Positions 20,052 through 30,057 of a stretch of 64,000 nt of DNA are shown one piece after another (the stretch's first letter is position 1; the number at the start of each line of letters is the position of its first letter). Origin of the DNA: Pantoea latae (GTDB taxonomy: Bacteria > Pseudomonadota > Gammaproteobacteria > Enterobacterales > Enterobacteriaceae); NCBI RefSeq assembly GCF_002077695.1, contig NZ_MWUE01000008.1, forward strand, positions 62,001 to 126,000, given 5' to 3'. The notes under the pieces are model-generated. The model saw nothing but the letters and a program-made list of their open reading frames with translations. It ran no database searches and had not been told where the DNA came from. Position numbers and translations under genes: made by a program.

Positions 20052-22439
20052 ATGAAATTCAGTGAACTCTGGTTACGCGAATGGGTAAACCCGGCTCTGG
20101 ACAGCGCTGCGCTCTCTGAACAGATCACCATGGCCGGTCTGGAAGTGGACGGCGTGGAGCCGGTTGCCGGCGCGTTTCATGGCGTAGTGGTCGGTGAAGT
20201 GGTGGAGTGCGGCCAGCACCCGAACGCGGATAAGCTGCGCGTCACCAAAATCAACGTCGGCGGCGATCGCCTGCTCGATATCGTCTGCGGCGCGCCGAAC
20301 TGCCGTCAGGGTCTCAAGGTCGCCGTCGCCACCGTTGGCGCCGTGCTGCCGGGCGATTTTAAAATCAAAGCGGCGAAGCTGCGCGGCGAGCCGTCGGAAG
20401 GGATGCTCTGCTCCTTCTCCGAGTTGGGCATTTCCGACGATCACAGCGGCATTATCGAACTGCCGGCCGATGCGCCGATTGGCGCGGATATCCGCGACTA
20501 CCTGAAGCTCGATGACAACACCATCGAGATCAGCGTCACACCGAACCGCGCCGACTGCCTCGGTATTATCGGCGTGGCGCGCGACGTGGCGGTGCTGAAC
20601 GGCCTGCCGCTTACCGCACCGGCCATCGAGCCAGTGCCCGCCGCGATCGGCGACACCTTCCCGATCCGCGTCGACGCCACTGACGCCTGCCCGCGCTACC
20701 TGGGCCGGGTGGTGAAAGGTATCAACGTTAAAGCCGCAACACCGCTCTGGATGCGCGAAAAGCTGCGCCGCTGCGGCATCCGCTCTATCGATCCGGTGGT
20801 GGATATCACCAACTACGTACTGCTTGAGCTGGGCCAGCCGATGCACGCCTTCGACCTCGACCGCATCGACGGCGGCATCGTGGTGCGCATGGCGAAAGAG
20901 GGCGAAGCCCTGACGCTGCTCGACGGCAGCGAAGCGACGCTCAGCAGCGACACGCTGGTGATCGCCGATCATCATAAGGCGCTGGCGATGGGCGGCATCT
21001 TTGGCGGCGAGCACTCTGGCGTCAATGAAGAGACGCGGAACATCCTGTTCGAGTGCGCTTATTTTGACCCGCTGGCGATCACCGGTCGCGCGCGCCGTCA
21101 CGGCCTGCACACCGACGCCTCGCACCGCTACGAGCGCGGCGTCGATCCGGCGCTGCAGCACAAAGCTATCGAGCGCGCCACGCAGCTGCTGCTGGATATC
21201 TGCGGCGGCCAGGCCGGTCCGGTTATCGATCAGACGCACGCGGCCACGCTGCCGGCGCGCACCACTATCACGCTGCGCCGCGAGAAGCTGGATCGCCTGA
21301 TTGGCCATGTGGTGGCCGACGAGCAGGTGACCGACATTCTGACGCGCCTCGGCTGCGAGGTGACGCCGGGCCAGGGCGAGTGGAAAGCGGTGGCACCGAG
21401 CTGGCGCTTCGACATGGCGATTGAAGAGGATCTGATTGAAGAGGTCGCGCGCGTCTACGGCTATAACAATATCCCGGACGTGCCGGTGCAGGCAGGACTG
21501 GTGATGACCCAGCACCGCGAAGCGGATCTCTCGCTGAAGCGCGCCAAAACCCTGCTGGTGGATAAAGGCTATCAGGAAGCGATCACCTACAGCTTCGTCG
21601 ACCCGAAGATTCAGCAGCTGCTGCATCCGGGCGAAGAGGCGCTGATCCTGCCGAGCCCGATCTCCAGCGAGATGTCGGCGATGCGCCTGTCGCTGTGGAC
21701 CGGCCTGCTGAGCGCCGTGGTCTACAACCAGAACCGCCAGCAGAGCCGCGTGCGCCTGTTTGAGAGCGGTCTGCGCTTTGTGCCTGATACCCAGGCGGAT
21801 TTGGGTATCCGTCAGGATCTTATGCTGGCGGGCGTGCTGAGCGGCAACCGCAGTGAAGAGCACTGGGATCTGGCGCGTCAGGCGGTTGACTTCTATGATT
21901 TAAAAGGCGATTTAGAATCGCTGCTCGATTTAACCGGCAAACTGGACGATATCCGTTTCCGTGCCGAAGCCAATCCGGCGCTGCATCCGGGGCAAAGCGC
22001 GGCAATTTATTTGCAGGACGAGCGAATCGGATTTATCGGGGTGGTTCATCCTGAGCTGGAACGTAAGCTGGATCTCAACGGTCGCACCTTAGTCTTTGAA
22101 CTGCTTTGGAATAAGGTCGCAGACCGCGTCCTGCCTGATGCGCGCGAGATTTCACGCTTCCCGGCGAACCGTCGTGATATCGCCGTTGTGGTGGCGGAAA
22201 ACGTCCCCGCAGCAGATATCATCGCCGAGTGTAAGAAAGTTGGCGTAAATCAGGTAGTTGGCGTAAACTTGTTTGACGTGTACCGCGGTAAGGGTGTTGA
22301 AGAGGGTTTCAAGAGCCTCGCCATCAGCCTGATTTTGCAGGATACCAGCCGGACACTCGAAGAAGAGGAGATTGCCGCGACCGTTGGCAAATGCGTTGCG
22401 GCATTAAAAGAGCGATTCCAGGCAACCTTGAGGGATTGA
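20052..22439 (+). CDS. pheT: Phenylalanyl-tRNA synthetase beta subunit
   Basis: A 795-residue beta subunit with editing and tRNA-binding functions. Domains in order: N-terminal tRNA-binding (EMAP/OB) fold about 39-150 (with [12 protein letters not shown]), B3/B4 editing domain about 210-390, B5 domain about 400-470, catalytic-like core, and C-terminal ferredoxin-like anticodon-binding domain about 700-795 ([14 protein letters not shown]). The gene starts 14 bases after pheS and ends four bases before ihfA. Confidence 0.98.
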   Translation: MKFSELWLREWVNPALDSAALSEQITMAGLEVDGVEPVAGAFHGVVVGEVVECGQHPNADKLRVTKINVGGDRLLDIVCGAPNCRQGLKVAVATVGAVLPGDFKIKAAKLRGEPSEGMLCSFSELGISDDHSGIIELPADAPIGADIRDYLKLDDNTIEISVTPNRADCLGIIGVARDVAVLNGLPLTAPAIEPVPAAIGDTFPIRVDATDACPRYLGRVVKGINVKAATPLWMREKLRRCGIRSIDPVVDITNYVLLELGQPMHAFDLDRIDGGIVVRMAKEGEALTLLDGSEATLSSDTLVIADHHKALAMGGIFGGEHSGVNEETRNILFECAYFDPLAITGRARRHGLHTDASHRYERGVDPALQHKAIERATQLLLDICGGQAGPVIDQTHAATLPARTTITLRREKLDRLIGHVVADEQVTDILTRLGCEVTPGQGEWKAVAPSWRFDMAIEEDLIEEVARVYGYNNIPDVPVQAGLVMTQHREADLSLKRAKTLLVDKGYQEAITYSFVDPKIQQLLHPGEEALILPSPISSEMSAMRLSLWTGLLSAVVYNQNRQQSRVRLFESGLRFVPDTQADLGIRQDLMLAGVLSGNRSEEHWDLARQAVDFYDLKGDLESLLDLTGKLDDIRFRAEANPALHPGQSAAIYLQDERIGFIGVVHPELERKLDLNGRTLVFELLWNKVADRVLPDAREISRFPANRRDIAVVVAENVPAADIIAECKKVGVNQVVGVNLFDVYRGKGVEEGFKSLAISLILQDTSRTLEEEEIAATVGKCVAALKERFQATLRD

Positions 22440-22443
22440 ACCT

Positions 22444-22746
22444 ATGGCGCTTACAAAAGCTGAAATGTCAGAGTACCTGTTTGAGAAGCTTGGGCTGAGC
22501 AAACGCGACGCGAAAGAGCTGGTGGAGCTGTTTTTTGAAGAGGTTCGCCGCGCTCTGGAGAATGGCGAGCAGGTAAAACTGTCTGGGTTTGGTAATTTCG
22601 ACCTGCGCGATAAAAATCAGCGTCCAGGCAGAAATCCAAAAACGGGGGAAGATATTCCAATCACCGCGCGCCGCGTGGTGACGTTCCGCCCGGGTCAGAA
22701 GCTGAAAAGCCGCGTCGAAAACGCTTCTCCGAAAGATAACGACTGA
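22444..22746 (+). CDS. ihfA: Integration host factor alpha subunit
   Basis: DNA-bending nucleoid protein that pairs with IhfB, 100 residues. The sequence is almost identical to E. coli IHF-alpha: [20 protein letters not shown] at the start, [20 protein letters not shown] and the DNA-intercalating beta arm with [18 protein letters not shown]. It lies four bases after pheT and is translationally close-coupled; E. coli also has a separate promoter within pheT. Confidence 0.98.
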   Translation: MALTKAEMSEYLFEKLGLSKRDAKELVELFFEEVRRALENGEQVKLSGFGNFDLRDKNQRPGRNPKTGEDIPITARRVVTFRPGQKLKSRVENASPKDND

Positions 22747-22762
22747 CCGATTTCAGTGTTCT

Positions 22763-22788
22763 AAAAAGGCCGCTTATGCGGCCTTTTT
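22763..22788 (+). terminator. Terminator of ihfA
   Basis: Arms AAAAAGGCCGC and GCGGCCTTTTT with a four-base loop, 17 bases past the ihfA stop. Confidence 0.93.
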
Positions 22789-22952
22789 CATTGGCGCGCG
22801 CGGACGCGTTTTTCGCCGTTCTCCCCGTTCTCTCCACAGTGTCAGCATTTCGTAAGCATCTGGAAAAAGAGCTGAAAATCGGCACGCGCCGATAGTGACG
22901 CGCGCAACGCTTTTGTTATAACTGCGCCGACAGATAACAAGAGGTGACTCAA

Positions 22953-23303
22953 ATGAAAAAAACTGCACTGCTTTTAAGCGTCCTGTTAGGGATGCCGCTG
23001 CTGGCGAGCGCCAATGCGCCGCATCACGACAACGCACCGGGCGTCAGCGTCCATATTGGCGACCGCGATCATCGCGGCTACTACTGGGACGGCTTTGACT
23101 GGCGCGCGCCGACCTGGTGGAAAGCGCACCATGGCCGCAACGTCGGGCTGAAAGGGCCGCACGGCTACTGGAACGGTAACGGCTGGCAGGCGCAGCGCCC
23201 GGGCCACGACAAGCCCGCAGCGAAGCGCGACAGTGCGCCGCGTCACGACGCCCAGGCGCATAACGATCGCGAGCCGGTGCCGCCGCGTCCTGACCACGGT
23301 TGA
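22953..23303 (+). CDS. Exported DUF2502 (YpeC-like) protein
   Basis: A 116-residue product with signal peptide MKKTALLLSVLLGMPLLASA, then a conserved core VSVHIGDRDHRGYYWDGFDW with many Trp, His and Tyr, and a disordered Pro/Lys/His-rich tail. The IGDRDHxGxYWDG motif is shared with E. coli YpeC (DUF2502). Function unknown, probably periplasmic. The ATG at 22953 is chosen since GAGGTG lies six bases upstream; the in-frame GTG at 22944 is part of that ribosome site. E. coli has no gene between ihfA and btuC. Confidence 0.8.
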   Translation: MKKTALLLSVLLGMPLLASANAPHHDNAPGVSVHIGDRDHRGYYWDGFDWRAPTWWKAHHGRNVGLKGPHGYWNGNGWQAQRPGHDKPAAKRDSAPRHDAQAHNDREPVPPRPDHG

Positions 23304-23402
23304 TCTCCTGTGCGGCGCCTCTCGGCGCCGCCTACGCCAGCCTTTCTTTTTTCGCCAATCTCTCTACAATCAAATCTCTGTTTTCTCAGCGAATCCTCAA
23401 TT

Positions 23403-24386
23403 ATGTCCTTGCTGGAGCAGCTCGCTCATCAGGCGGATCGTCGCAGCCAACGCGCGATAGCGGCGTTGAGCCTTCTCTTGCTGGCCCTGATTATTCTCAG
23501 CCTGTGCGCGGGCGATAGCTGGATTGCGCCGTCGCGGTGGCTCAGCGACAGCGGCCAGCTCTTCGTCTGGCAGCTGCGCCTGCCGCGCACGCTGGCGGTG
23601 GTGCTGGTCGGCGCGGCACTGGCGGTGTGCGGCGTGGTCATGCAGGCCTTGTTTACCAATCCGCTGGCGGAACCCGGTCTGCTCGGCGTTTCTAACGGCG
23701 CGGGCGTCGGGCTGGTGCTGGGCGTGCTCTTCGGCAGCGGCTCGCTCTGGAGTCTGAGCCTGGCGGCGATGGCCGGCGCGCTGCTGATTACCCTGATCCT
23801 GCTCTATTTTGCGCACCGTCAGCTCTCGGTCACGCGCCTGCTGCTGACCGGCGTGGCGCTGGGCATTATCTGCAGCGCTATCATGACCTGGGCGGTTTAC
23901 TTCAGCACCAGCCTCGATCTGCGCCAGCTGATGTACTGGATGATGGGCGGCTTTAGCGGCATCGACTGGCGCTACGGCTGGATGATGCTGGCGCTGCTGC
24001 CCGTAACCGGCGGGCTGATCGCCACCGCACGCGTGCTGAACCTGCTGGCGCTGGGCGAAACCTCGGCGCGGCAGCTCGGCCTGCCGCTTTTTTTCTGGCG
24101 CAATATTCTGGTGCTGGCGATGGGCTGGCTGGTGGGCGTTAGCGTCGCCATGGCGGGCGCCATCGGCTTTGTTGGCCTGGTGATCCCGCACCTGCTGCGG
24201 CTGAGCGGCATCAGCGACCACCGCTATCTGCTGCCCGCCTCGGCGCTGGCTGGTGCCGGCGTGCTGCTGGCGGCCGACATCCTTGCGCGCCTGGCGCTGA
24301 CCGCGGCGGAACTGCCCATTGGCGTGGTGACCGCCACGCTGGGCGCGCCGCTGTTTATTGCGCTGTTAGTTAAATCAACGCGCTAG
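23403..24386 (+). CDS. btuC: Vitamin B12 ABC transporter permease BtuC
   Basis: Inner-membrane permease of the BtuCDF cobalamin importer. It is 327 residues with about ten membrane helices and works as a dimer with BtuD. Typical stretches are [36 protein letters not shown] and the coupling helix [16 protein letters not shown]. The start [10 protein letters not shown] matches the E. coli start; the reading frame is open further upstream without a ribosome site. No B12 riboswitch is seen upstream. Confidence 0.95.
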   Translation: MSLLEQLAHQADRRSQRAIAALSLLLLALIILSLCAGDSWIAPSRWLSDSGQLFVWQLRLPRTLAVVLVGAALAVCGVVMQALFTNPLAEPGLLGVSNGAGVGLVLGVLFGSGSLWSLSLAAMAGALLITLILLYFAHRQLSVTRLLLTGVALGIICSAIMTWAVYFSTSLDLRQLMYWMMGGFSGIDWRYGWMMLALLPVTGGLIATARVLNLLALGETSARQLGLPLFFWRNILVLAMGWLVGVSVAMAGAIGFVGLVIPHLLRLSGISDHRYLLPASALAGAGVLLAADILARLALTAAELPIGVVTATLGAPLFIALLVKSTR

Positions 24387-24425
24387 CTGCGGCTGGCGTA
24401 TCTGCATCCACAACAGGAGAGTGCT

Positions 24426-24971
24426 ATGAGCCTTTATCAAACCGAACTGACCACCATCGACGGTGAAAAAACCACGCTGGAAGCGTGGCAGGGCAAGGTG
24501 CTGCTGGTGGTGAACGTCGCCTCAAAGTGCGGCCTGACGCCGCAGTATGAGCAGCTGGAGGCGCTGCAGCAGCGCTATCAGGCGCAGGGTTTCAGCGTGC
24601 TGGGCTTTCCCTGCAACCAGTTCCTCGAGCAGGAGCCCGGCAGCAATGACGAAATCAAAACCTTTTGCAGCACTACCTACGGCGTCTCGTTTCCGCTGCT
24701 GGCCAAAGGGGACGTCAACGGTGAGGCGCGCCATCCGCTCTATGCCCAGCTGATCGCGGCGCAGCCGGAGGCGCTGCGTCCGGAAGGCAGCGGCTTCTAT
24801 GAGCGCATGGCAAGCAAAGGCCGCGCGCCGAAAGCGCCAGGCGATATCCTGTGGAACTTCGAGAAGTTCCTTATCGATCGTCAGGGCAACGTGGTGCAAC
24901 GCTTTGCGCCCGATATGACGCCGGACGACGCCCTGATCCAGCAGAGCATTGAGCAGGCGCTGGCGCAGTAA
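24426..24971 (+). CDS. btuE: Thioredoxin/glutathione peroxidase BtuE
   Basis: Non-essential peroxidase of the glutathione peroxidase family encoded within btuCED, 181 residues. It has the active-site Cys in NVASKCGLTPQY, the second conserved block GFPCNQFLEQEPG and the Trp/Asn block ILWNFEKFLIDRQG. It is a Cys, not Sec, enzyme. It protects against peroxides and has no role in B12 transport despite its name. ACAGGAG precedes the ATG. Confidence 0.95.
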   Translation: MSLYQTELTTIDGEKTTLEAWQGKVLLVVNVASKCGLTPQYEQLEALQQRYQAQGFSVLGFPCNQFLEQEPGSNDEIKTFCSTTYGVSFPLLAKGDVNGEARHPLYAQLIAAQPEALRPEGSGFYERMASKGRAPKAPGDILWNFEKFLIDRQGNVVQRFAPDMTPDDALIQQSIEQALAQ

Positions 24972-24974
24972 AGG

Positions 24975-25712
24975 ATGCTGAGCCTTAAGGACGCCGCCGT
25001 TCCGGGACGGCTGGCGTCATTCTCCGCCGAGGTGGCCACCGGCACGCTGCTGCATCTGGTCGGGCCGAATGGCGCAGGCAAAAGCAGCCTGCTGGCTCTG
25101 ATGGCGGGCCTGCTGCCGGGCGAAGGGGAGATCCGTCTGTGCGCGCGTCCGCTGAGCGCCTGGCGTGCTCCGGCGCTGGCGCGGGCGCGCGCCTGGCTGC
25201 CGCAGCAGGTCGCGCCGGGCTTTATGCCGGTCTATCACTACCTGCGTCTGCATCTGGGTGACGCGCCGCCGGACGCGTCGGTGGCCGCGCTGCTTGAGCA
25301 ACTGCAGCTGCAGGACAAACTGGCACGTCCGCTGACCCAGCTGTCGGGCGGCGAATGGCAGCGCGTCAGGCTGGCGGCGGTGCTGGCCCAGATCGATCCG
25401 TCGCGTAATCCCGACGCCCGCGTGCTGCTGCTGGACGAACCGATGACGGGGCTGGATATCGCGCAGCAGCAGGCGGTTCACTCTCTGATCGTCGAACGCT
25501 GTCGCGCCGGGATTGCCGTAATCGCCAGCAGCCACGATCTTAACCACACGCTGCGCCACGCCGACAGCGTCTGGCTGATGGCGCAGGGCAGGGTCGTCGC
25601 GCAGGGCGCGGCAGAGGCGATCATGACGCCAGCGCGCCTCAGCGACCTCTACGCCATTCCTTTCCGCCAGCTGGAGCTGGATGGCCGACCGCTGCTGACC
25701 GCGCAGCCCTGA
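24975..25712 (+). CDS. btuD: Vitamin B12 ABC transporter ATPase BtuD
   Basis: ATPase that drives BtuC, 245 residues. Walker A VGPNGAGKSSLL, signature LSGGEWQRVRLA, Walker B VLLLDEPMTGLD and switch His (SSHDLNHTL) are all intact. It starts three bases after the btuE stop, with the ribosome site AAGGATG around the junction, so the two are coupled. Confidence 0.95.
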   Translation: MLSLKDAAVPGRLASFSAEVATGTLLHLVGPNGAGKSSLLALMAGLLPGEGEIRLCARPLSAWRAPALARARAWLPQQVAPGFMPVYHYLRLHLGDAPPDASVAALLEQLQLQDKLARPLTQLSGGEWQRVRLAAVLAQIDPSRNPDARVLLLDEPMTGLDIAQQQAVHSLIVERCRAGIAVIASSHDLNHTLRHADSVWLMAQGRVVAQGAAEAIMTPARLSDLYAIPFRQLELDGRPLLTAQP

Positions 25713-25784
25713 CGGGCGCCGCTTGCCAGGCCGCGCGCCTGACGCTAGAGTGTGGCCGTTGCGACTAACGGAGAGTGTGCGCGA

Positions 25785-26246
25785 ATGCGGATGGGCGTGT
25801 TATTACTGGTGCTAATACTGGCAGGATGCAGCAGCCATCGCGCGCCGCCGGTGAACGGGCGGCTGTCGGACAGCATTATGGTCGTGGCGCAGCTCAACGA
25901 GCAGCTGGGCCAGTGGCGCGGCACGCCCTATCGCTACGGCGGCATGAGCCGCGGCGGCGTCGACTGCTCCGGCTTCGTCTATCTCACCATGCGCGACAAA
26001 TTCGACCTGCAGCTGCCGCGCAGCACGCGGGCGCAAAGCGACATCGGCACGCGCATCAGCAAGGCAGATCTGCAGCCGGGCGATCTGGTATTTTTCAAAA
26101 CCGGCGCGGGGGAAAACGGCCTGCACGTCGGCATCTACGACAGCGACAACGCCTTTATTCACGCCTCGACCAGCCAGGGCGTCATACGCTCCTCGCTGGA
26201 CAATCAGTACTGGCGCAAAGCGTTCTGGCAGGCGCGCCGTATTTAA
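25785..26246 (+). CDS. nlpC: NlpC/P60-family lipoprotein
   Basis: Probable murein endopeptidase of the NlpC/P60 Cys-peptidase family, 153 residues. A signal sequence with lipobox LILAGCSS (Cys about residue 16) predicts an outer-membrane lipoprotein. The catalytic Cys is in GGVDCSGFVYL and the His in GLHVGIYDSDNAFIHAS. The start at 25785 has GGAGAG nine bases upstream and matches the E. coli length of 154. It follows btuD after 72 bases. Confidence 0.93.
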   Translation: MRMGVLLLVLILAGCSSHRAPPVNGRLSDSIMVVAQLNEQLGQWRGTPYRYGGMSRGGVDCSGFVYLTMRDKFDLQLPRSTRAQSDIGTRISKADLQPGDLVFFKTGAGENGLHVGIYDSDNAFIHASTSQGVIRSSLDNQYWRKAFWQARRI

Positions 26247-26549
26247 GCCAAATGCGCGCGCGGCCCTGACGCCGGCGGGAAAATAAAGGCGCAAAAAATG
26301 CGCCGCAGGATAACTCTTATTTAAAATGGCACTTTACGCTGCTGAAAAATAATTATATCAATAGGGCGAGTCGTTAATATCAAGGTAAACGCTATTTCAC
26401 GGCATCGTTATTTGGCTTAGGGATCTAAGGCAGCGGCCAAAGCGCAATTTAACGGCAAAGATGTCCATCTCTTCCCGCGTTTGGTGCTATTGCCTGCCCG
26501 ATTTCGATGATATACGATGCGCCAGTCGCCACTTTATCTGGCTGTAAAA
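26247..26549. other. AT-rich gap between nlpC and ydiV
   Basis: No gene is seen. A small hairpin GGCGCA-AAAAA-TGCGCC (26288-26304) lacks a U-run. The rest is AT-rich and probably holds the ydiV promoter, but no clear -35/-10 pair stands out. Confidence 0.4.
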
Positions 26550-27281
26550 ATGAAAGTTCATATATCGGCCGACTATCAGTCGGAAATTTGGTTTTATCCC
26601 GCCTGCACAATAAGCGGGCAGCTGGTGGCCGTAGAGCTGGTCAGCCAGTTTGTGCACGACACGGCGCCAGTGACCCTGCCGCAGGACTTGCTGTTGCCGC
26701 AGCTCAATGAAACGCAGAGGCTGCGTCTGCTGCAGCGCCAGATTGCCTTACTGGAACAGCATTACGCCTTTTTTGATCAGAACCAGGTTCTGGCTTTTAT
26801 GCGCATTGACGAACATCTGGCGCAAACGCTGCTGGCAAGCGAATTACTGATACGCAAAATTAAGCAGCTACCATTTTTATTACTCGATCTCAGCGAAACG
26901 TTTCCGCAGCTTTTAAACGGCGTAAATGACCCGCTAATATCCGCGCTAAAACAACAGTTCCGTTTATCATTATCGCATTTCGGCGCGGGCAAATCCTCGA
27001 CCCGCGCGGTCTACGATAATCTGTTTGACTGCATTAAACTGGATAAAACCTTTATTCAGGCGCTGGCGAAACGCGCCTCTTTCCAGCCCTTTATTCAAAG
27101 CATCGTCGATAACTTTCGCAGCCATACGCAGCTGATGATTATTTGCGGCATTGACGACCGCAATCTGCTGGATAAAATCGCCACGCTGCCGGACGCCGTG
27201 ATGCAGGGCGCGCTTTTTCCGCCGGTCAAAGCCGAGGCGCTCAACCGCCTGATCGCGCGCGAATGCTGCGCGCCTGACTAA
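26550..27281 (+). CDS. ydiV: Degenerate EAL-domain regulator YdiV (anti-FlhDC factor)
   Basis: EAL-like protein that in Salmonella and E. coli binds FlhD and blocks flagellar gene activation; it lacks phosphodiesterase activity. The 243-residue product keeps the EAL fold outline ([13 protein letters not shown] replacing the ExL motif, [29 protein letters not shown]) but lacks the full set of metal-binding Glu/Asp residues. The start at 26550 ([10 protein letters not shown]) is by similarity; an in-frame ATG at 26517 is possible. Neither has a good ribosome site, which recalls the poor translation reported for E. coli ydiV. Confidence 0.85.
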   Translation: MKVHISADYQSEIWFYPACTISGQLVAVELVSQFVHDTAPVTLPQDLLLPQLNETQRLRLLQRQIALLEQHYAFFDQNQVLAFMRIDEHLAQTLLASELLIRKIKQLPFLLLDLSETFPQLLNGVNDPLISALKQQFRLSLSHFGAGKSSTRAVYDNLFDCIKLDKTFIQALAKRASFQPFIQSIVDNFRSHTQLMIICGIDDRNLLDKIATLPDAVMQGALFPPVKAEALNRLIARECCAPD

Positions 27282-27418
27282 GCCCGCCTGTTGTAATCGC
27301 CTGCCCGCCACTATACTTGGCGCTATCCCGCCGTAGCGCGTCTGCGCGGGACGATCCCTGTCCTGTTTTCACAACGACGACGGCCCTGAACGCCACTGGC
27401 CGCCGCTCGGGAGAGTCT

Positions 27419-28855
27419 ATGCTGTTTGATAATAGCTGGCAGCGCGAGCTGCCGGGTTGCTATACCCCTCAGTCGCCGACCGCGCTTCAGGGCGGACGCC
27501 TGTTCTACCACAACGTGCCGCTGGCGCAGGCCCTGAACCTTGATGCAGCACTGTTTGCCGGCGACGGTCACGGCGTCTGGCACGGCGCCGCGCTGCTGCC
27601 CGGCATGCAGCCGCTGGCGCAGGTTTACAGCGGACATCAGTTCGGCGTCTGGGCCGGCCAGCTGGGCGACGGCCGCGGCATTTTGCTCGGTGAACAGCGT
27701 CTCTCTGCCAGCCGCAAGGTGGACTGGCACCTCAAAGGCGCAGGGCTGACCCCTTACTCGCGCATGGGCGACGGACGCGCGGTGGTGCGCTCTACGGTGC
27801 GGGAATTTCTCGCCTCGGAGGCGCTGCATCATCTTGGCATTCCCACGACGCGTGCCCTCGCCATCGCCATCGGCGACGAGCCGGTCTATCGCGAAACCCC
27901 GGAGCGCGGTGCCACCCTGATGCGCATCGCTGAAAGCCATCTGCGCTTCGGCCATTTCGAGCATTTTTTCTATAACCAGCAGCAGGAAAAGGTCACGCAG
28001 CTGGCGGACTATGCGCTGCGCCATCACTGGCCGCAGCTGGTCGACGAGGCGGATAAATATCTTTTATGGTTTACCGACGTGGTGGAGCGCACCGCGCGTC
28101 TGATTGCCCAGTGGCAGAGCGTTGGCTTCGCGCACGGCGTGATGAATACCGATAACATGTCGCTGCTGGGACTCACCATCGACTACGGCCCTTACGGCTT
28201 CATCGACGACTATCAGCCCGGCTTTATCTGCAACCACAGCGACTATCAGGGACGCTATAGCTTCGAAAATCAGCCGATGATCGGTTTGTGGAATTTGAAC
28301 CGGCTGGCGCATGCGCTCTCCGGCCTGCTGAGCGTCGATCAGCTCAAACAGGCGCTGAGCCACTATGAGCCGGCGTTGATGCAGGAGTGGGGCGAGCGGA
28401 TGCGGGCGAAGCTGGGCTTCACCCAGGCGGACAGCGGCGATAACGCACTGCTGGTGGATCTGCTGGCGCTGATGGCGCAGGAGCGCAGCGACTATACCCT
28501 GACGTTCCGCCTGCTGAGCGAGACGCAGCAGGCAGAGGCGCGTTCGCCGCTGCGCGACGAATTTATCGATCGCAACGCGTTTGACGGCTGGTATCAGCGC
28601 TATCGTGCGCGATTGCAGCATGAGGGCATCAGTGACGCGGCGCGGCAGCAGGCGATGAAGGCAGTCAATCCGGCGCTGGTGCTGCGTAACTATCTGGCGC
28701 AGCAGGCGATCGACGGCGCGGAGCAAGGGGAAAGCGGGGCGCTGGCGAGGCTACATCAGGCGCTGCAGCAGCCGTTTAGCGACGAAACGGCCGCTGAGTA
28801 TCGTCAGCGGCCGCCGGACTGGGGAAAAACGCTGGAGGTGAGCTGCTCCAGCTAG
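27419..28855 (+). CDS. selO: Protein adenylyltransferase SelO
   Basis: Pseudokinase-fold enzyme that transfers AMP to Ser, Thr or Tyr of target proteins, linked to redox stress. It has 478 residues as in E. coli YdiU. Key parts: [20 protein letters not shown] (nucleotide-binding lobe), [23 protein letters not shown] and [10 protein letters not shown] (metal-binding Asp), and [12 protein letters not shown] with the activation-loop Cys. The C-terminus is CSS; this Cys replaces the selenocysteine of eukaryotic SelO. GGGAGAG precedes the ATG. It is convergent with aroH, four bases away. Confidence 0.95.
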   Translation: MLFDNSWQRELPGCYTPQSPTALQGGRLFYHNVPLAQALNLDAALFAGDGHGVWHGAALLPGMQPLAQVYSGHQFGVWAGQLGDGRGILLGEQRLSASRKVDWHLKGAGLTPYSRMGDGRAVVRSTVREFLASEALHHLGIPTTRALAIAIGDEPVYRETPERGATLMRIAESHLRFGHFEHFFYNQQQEKVTQLADYALRHHWPQLVDEADKYLLWFTDVVERTARLIAQWQSVGFAHGVMNTDNMSLLGLTIDYGPYGFIDDYQPGFICNHSDYQGRYSFENQPMIGLWNLNRLAHALSGLLSVDQLKQALSHYEPALMQEWGERMRAKLGFTQADSGDNALLVDLLALMAQERSDYTLTFRLLSETQQAEARSPLRDEFIDRNAFDGWYQRYRARLQHEGISDAARQQAMKAVNPALVLRNYLAQQAIDGAEQGESGALARLHQALQQPFSDETAAEYRQRPPDWGKTLEVSCSS

Positions 28856-28859
28856 CGGC

Positions 28860-29906
28860 TCAGAAACGGCTATTTACCGCCTCGGCCAGCAGCGCCAGCA
28901 CCGCTTCGCTGTCCTGCCAGCCGAGGCAGGGATCGGTAATCGACTGGCCGTAAACCAGCGACTCTCCCGCAACCACCTTCTGATTACCCTCTTCGATAAA
29001 GCTTTCGATCATCACCCCCGCCACCGCGCGTGAGCCGGCGCGGATCTGCTGCGCCACCTCTGCCGCCACCTCTTTCTGACGACGATGCTGCTTCAGGCAG
29101 TTGCCGTGGCTGAAGTCGATCACCAGCTGTTCCGGCAGGCTGAACTCGCGCAGGCTGGCGCCGGCGGCGGCCACGTCGTCGGCGTGATAGTTCGGCGCTT
29201 TGCCGCCGCGCAGAATAACGTGACCGTGCGGGTTGCCGCTGGTCTGATAGATGGTCATCTGACCGGTTTTGTCCGGCGAGAGAAACATATGGCTGGCGCG
29301 CGCGGCGCGGATCGCATCCACCGCAATGCGCACGTTGCCGTCGGTGCCGTTTTTAAAGCCCACCGGACAGGAGAGCGCAGAGGCCATCTCGCGGTGGATC
29401 TGGCTCTCGGTGGTGCGCGCGCCAATGGCGCCCCAGCTGATCAGGTCGGCGATAAACTGGCCGGTGACCATATCGAGGAATTCCGTCGCGGTGGGCAGCC
29501 CAAGGCGGTTGATGTCGAGCAGGATCTGGCGCGCCAGGCCGATGCCGCGGTTGACGTTAAAGCTGCCGTCCAGATCGGGATCGGAGATCAGGCCTTTCCA
29601 GCCCACGACGGTGCGCGGCTTCTCAAAATAGGTGCGCATCACGATTTCCAGGCGGTCGGCGTAGCGTTCGCGCAGCGCGTTGAGCCGCTGCGCGTAGTCC
29701 AGCGCCGCGCGCGGGTCGTGCAGCGAGCAGGGACCGATAATGACCAGCAGACGCGCGTCTTCGCCGGTCAAAATGCGGGCGATGCGCTGACGCGCCCGGG
29801 TAACGTTCTCCGCCACGTCGGCGGAAAGGGGATGTTCAGCGGCTAACGCGGCAGGCGTGATCAGGCTGCCGATGCGTGCCGTACGCAGTTCATCAGTTTT
29901 GTTCAT
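28860..29906 (-). CDS. aroH: DAHP synthase, Trp-sensitive type
   Basis: First step of the shikimate pathway: PEP plus erythrose-4-phosphate to DAHP. The start at 29906 (MNKTDELRTARIGSL) gives 348 residues as in E. coli AroH. Conserved blocks are LLVIIGPCSLHD, MRTYFEKPRTVVGWKGLISDPD, GARTTESQIHREMAS and GQSITDPCLGW. Assignment as AroH rather than AroF/G rests on overall similarity and the position between selO and ppsR. No clear TrpR operator is seen upstream; a CRP-like site is present instead. Confidence 0.92.
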   Translation of the reverse strand: MNKTDELRTARIGSLITPAALAAEHPLSADVAENVTRARQRIARILTGEDARLLVIIGPCSLHDPRAALDYAQRLNALRERYADRLEIVMRTYFEKPRTVVGWKGLISDPDLDGSFNVNRGIGLARQILLDINRLGLPTATEFLDMVTGQFIADLISWGAIGARTTESQIHREMASALSCPVGFKNGTDGNVRIAVDAIRAARASHMFLSPDKTGQMTIYQTSGNPHGHVILRGGKAPNYHADDVAAAGASLREFSLPEQLVIDFSHGNCLKQHRRQKEVAAEVAQQIRAGSRAVAGVMIESFIEEGNQKVVAGESLVYGQSITDPCLGWQDSEAVLALLAEAVNSRF

Positions 29907-29949
29907 GAGGATCTCGAAAGCTTTTCTTCGCAGCGGTGACATACCGGGA

Positions 29950-29965
29950 AGTGATGGTGATCACA
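29950..29965. promoter_or_regulatory. CRP-like site upstream of aroH
   Basis: AGTGATGGTGATCACA matches TGTGA-N6-TCACA with one mismatch, 44-59 bases before the aroH start and close to an AT-rich -10-like region (TAATAATTTA on the minus strand). Functional role untested. Confidence 0.4.
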
Positions 29966-30018
29966 ATAAATTATTAGCCTGCGAATGCAACCCTATAAAC
30001 TGAAATGGATTTTTAGCG

Positions 30019-30051
30019 GACGGCAGCGGCGGTTTACAACGCGCTGCCGTC
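30019..30051 (-). terminator. Inverted repeat after ppsR
   Basis: Ten-base arms GACGGCAGCG and CGCTGCCGTC with a 13-base loop, starting seven bases past the ppsR stop. No U-run follows, only TAAAAATCC, so it is at best a weak terminator. Confidence 0.5.
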
Positions 30052-30057
30052 GGCGGC

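Noticed and set aside
20073..21863. Long open frame antisense to pheT
   Set aside because: GC-rich third positions leave antisense frames open. The protein has low-complexity Ala/Arg/Gln composition and no ribosome site, and pheT is certain.
23304..23402. Cobalamin riboswitch upstream of btuC
   Set aside because: The gap is under 100 bases, too short, and lacks the B12-box sequence.
28846..28855. Selenocysteine in SelO
   Set aside because: The C-terminal CSS is encoded by ordinary Cys and Ser codons; no in-frame TGA or SECIS hairpin is present.
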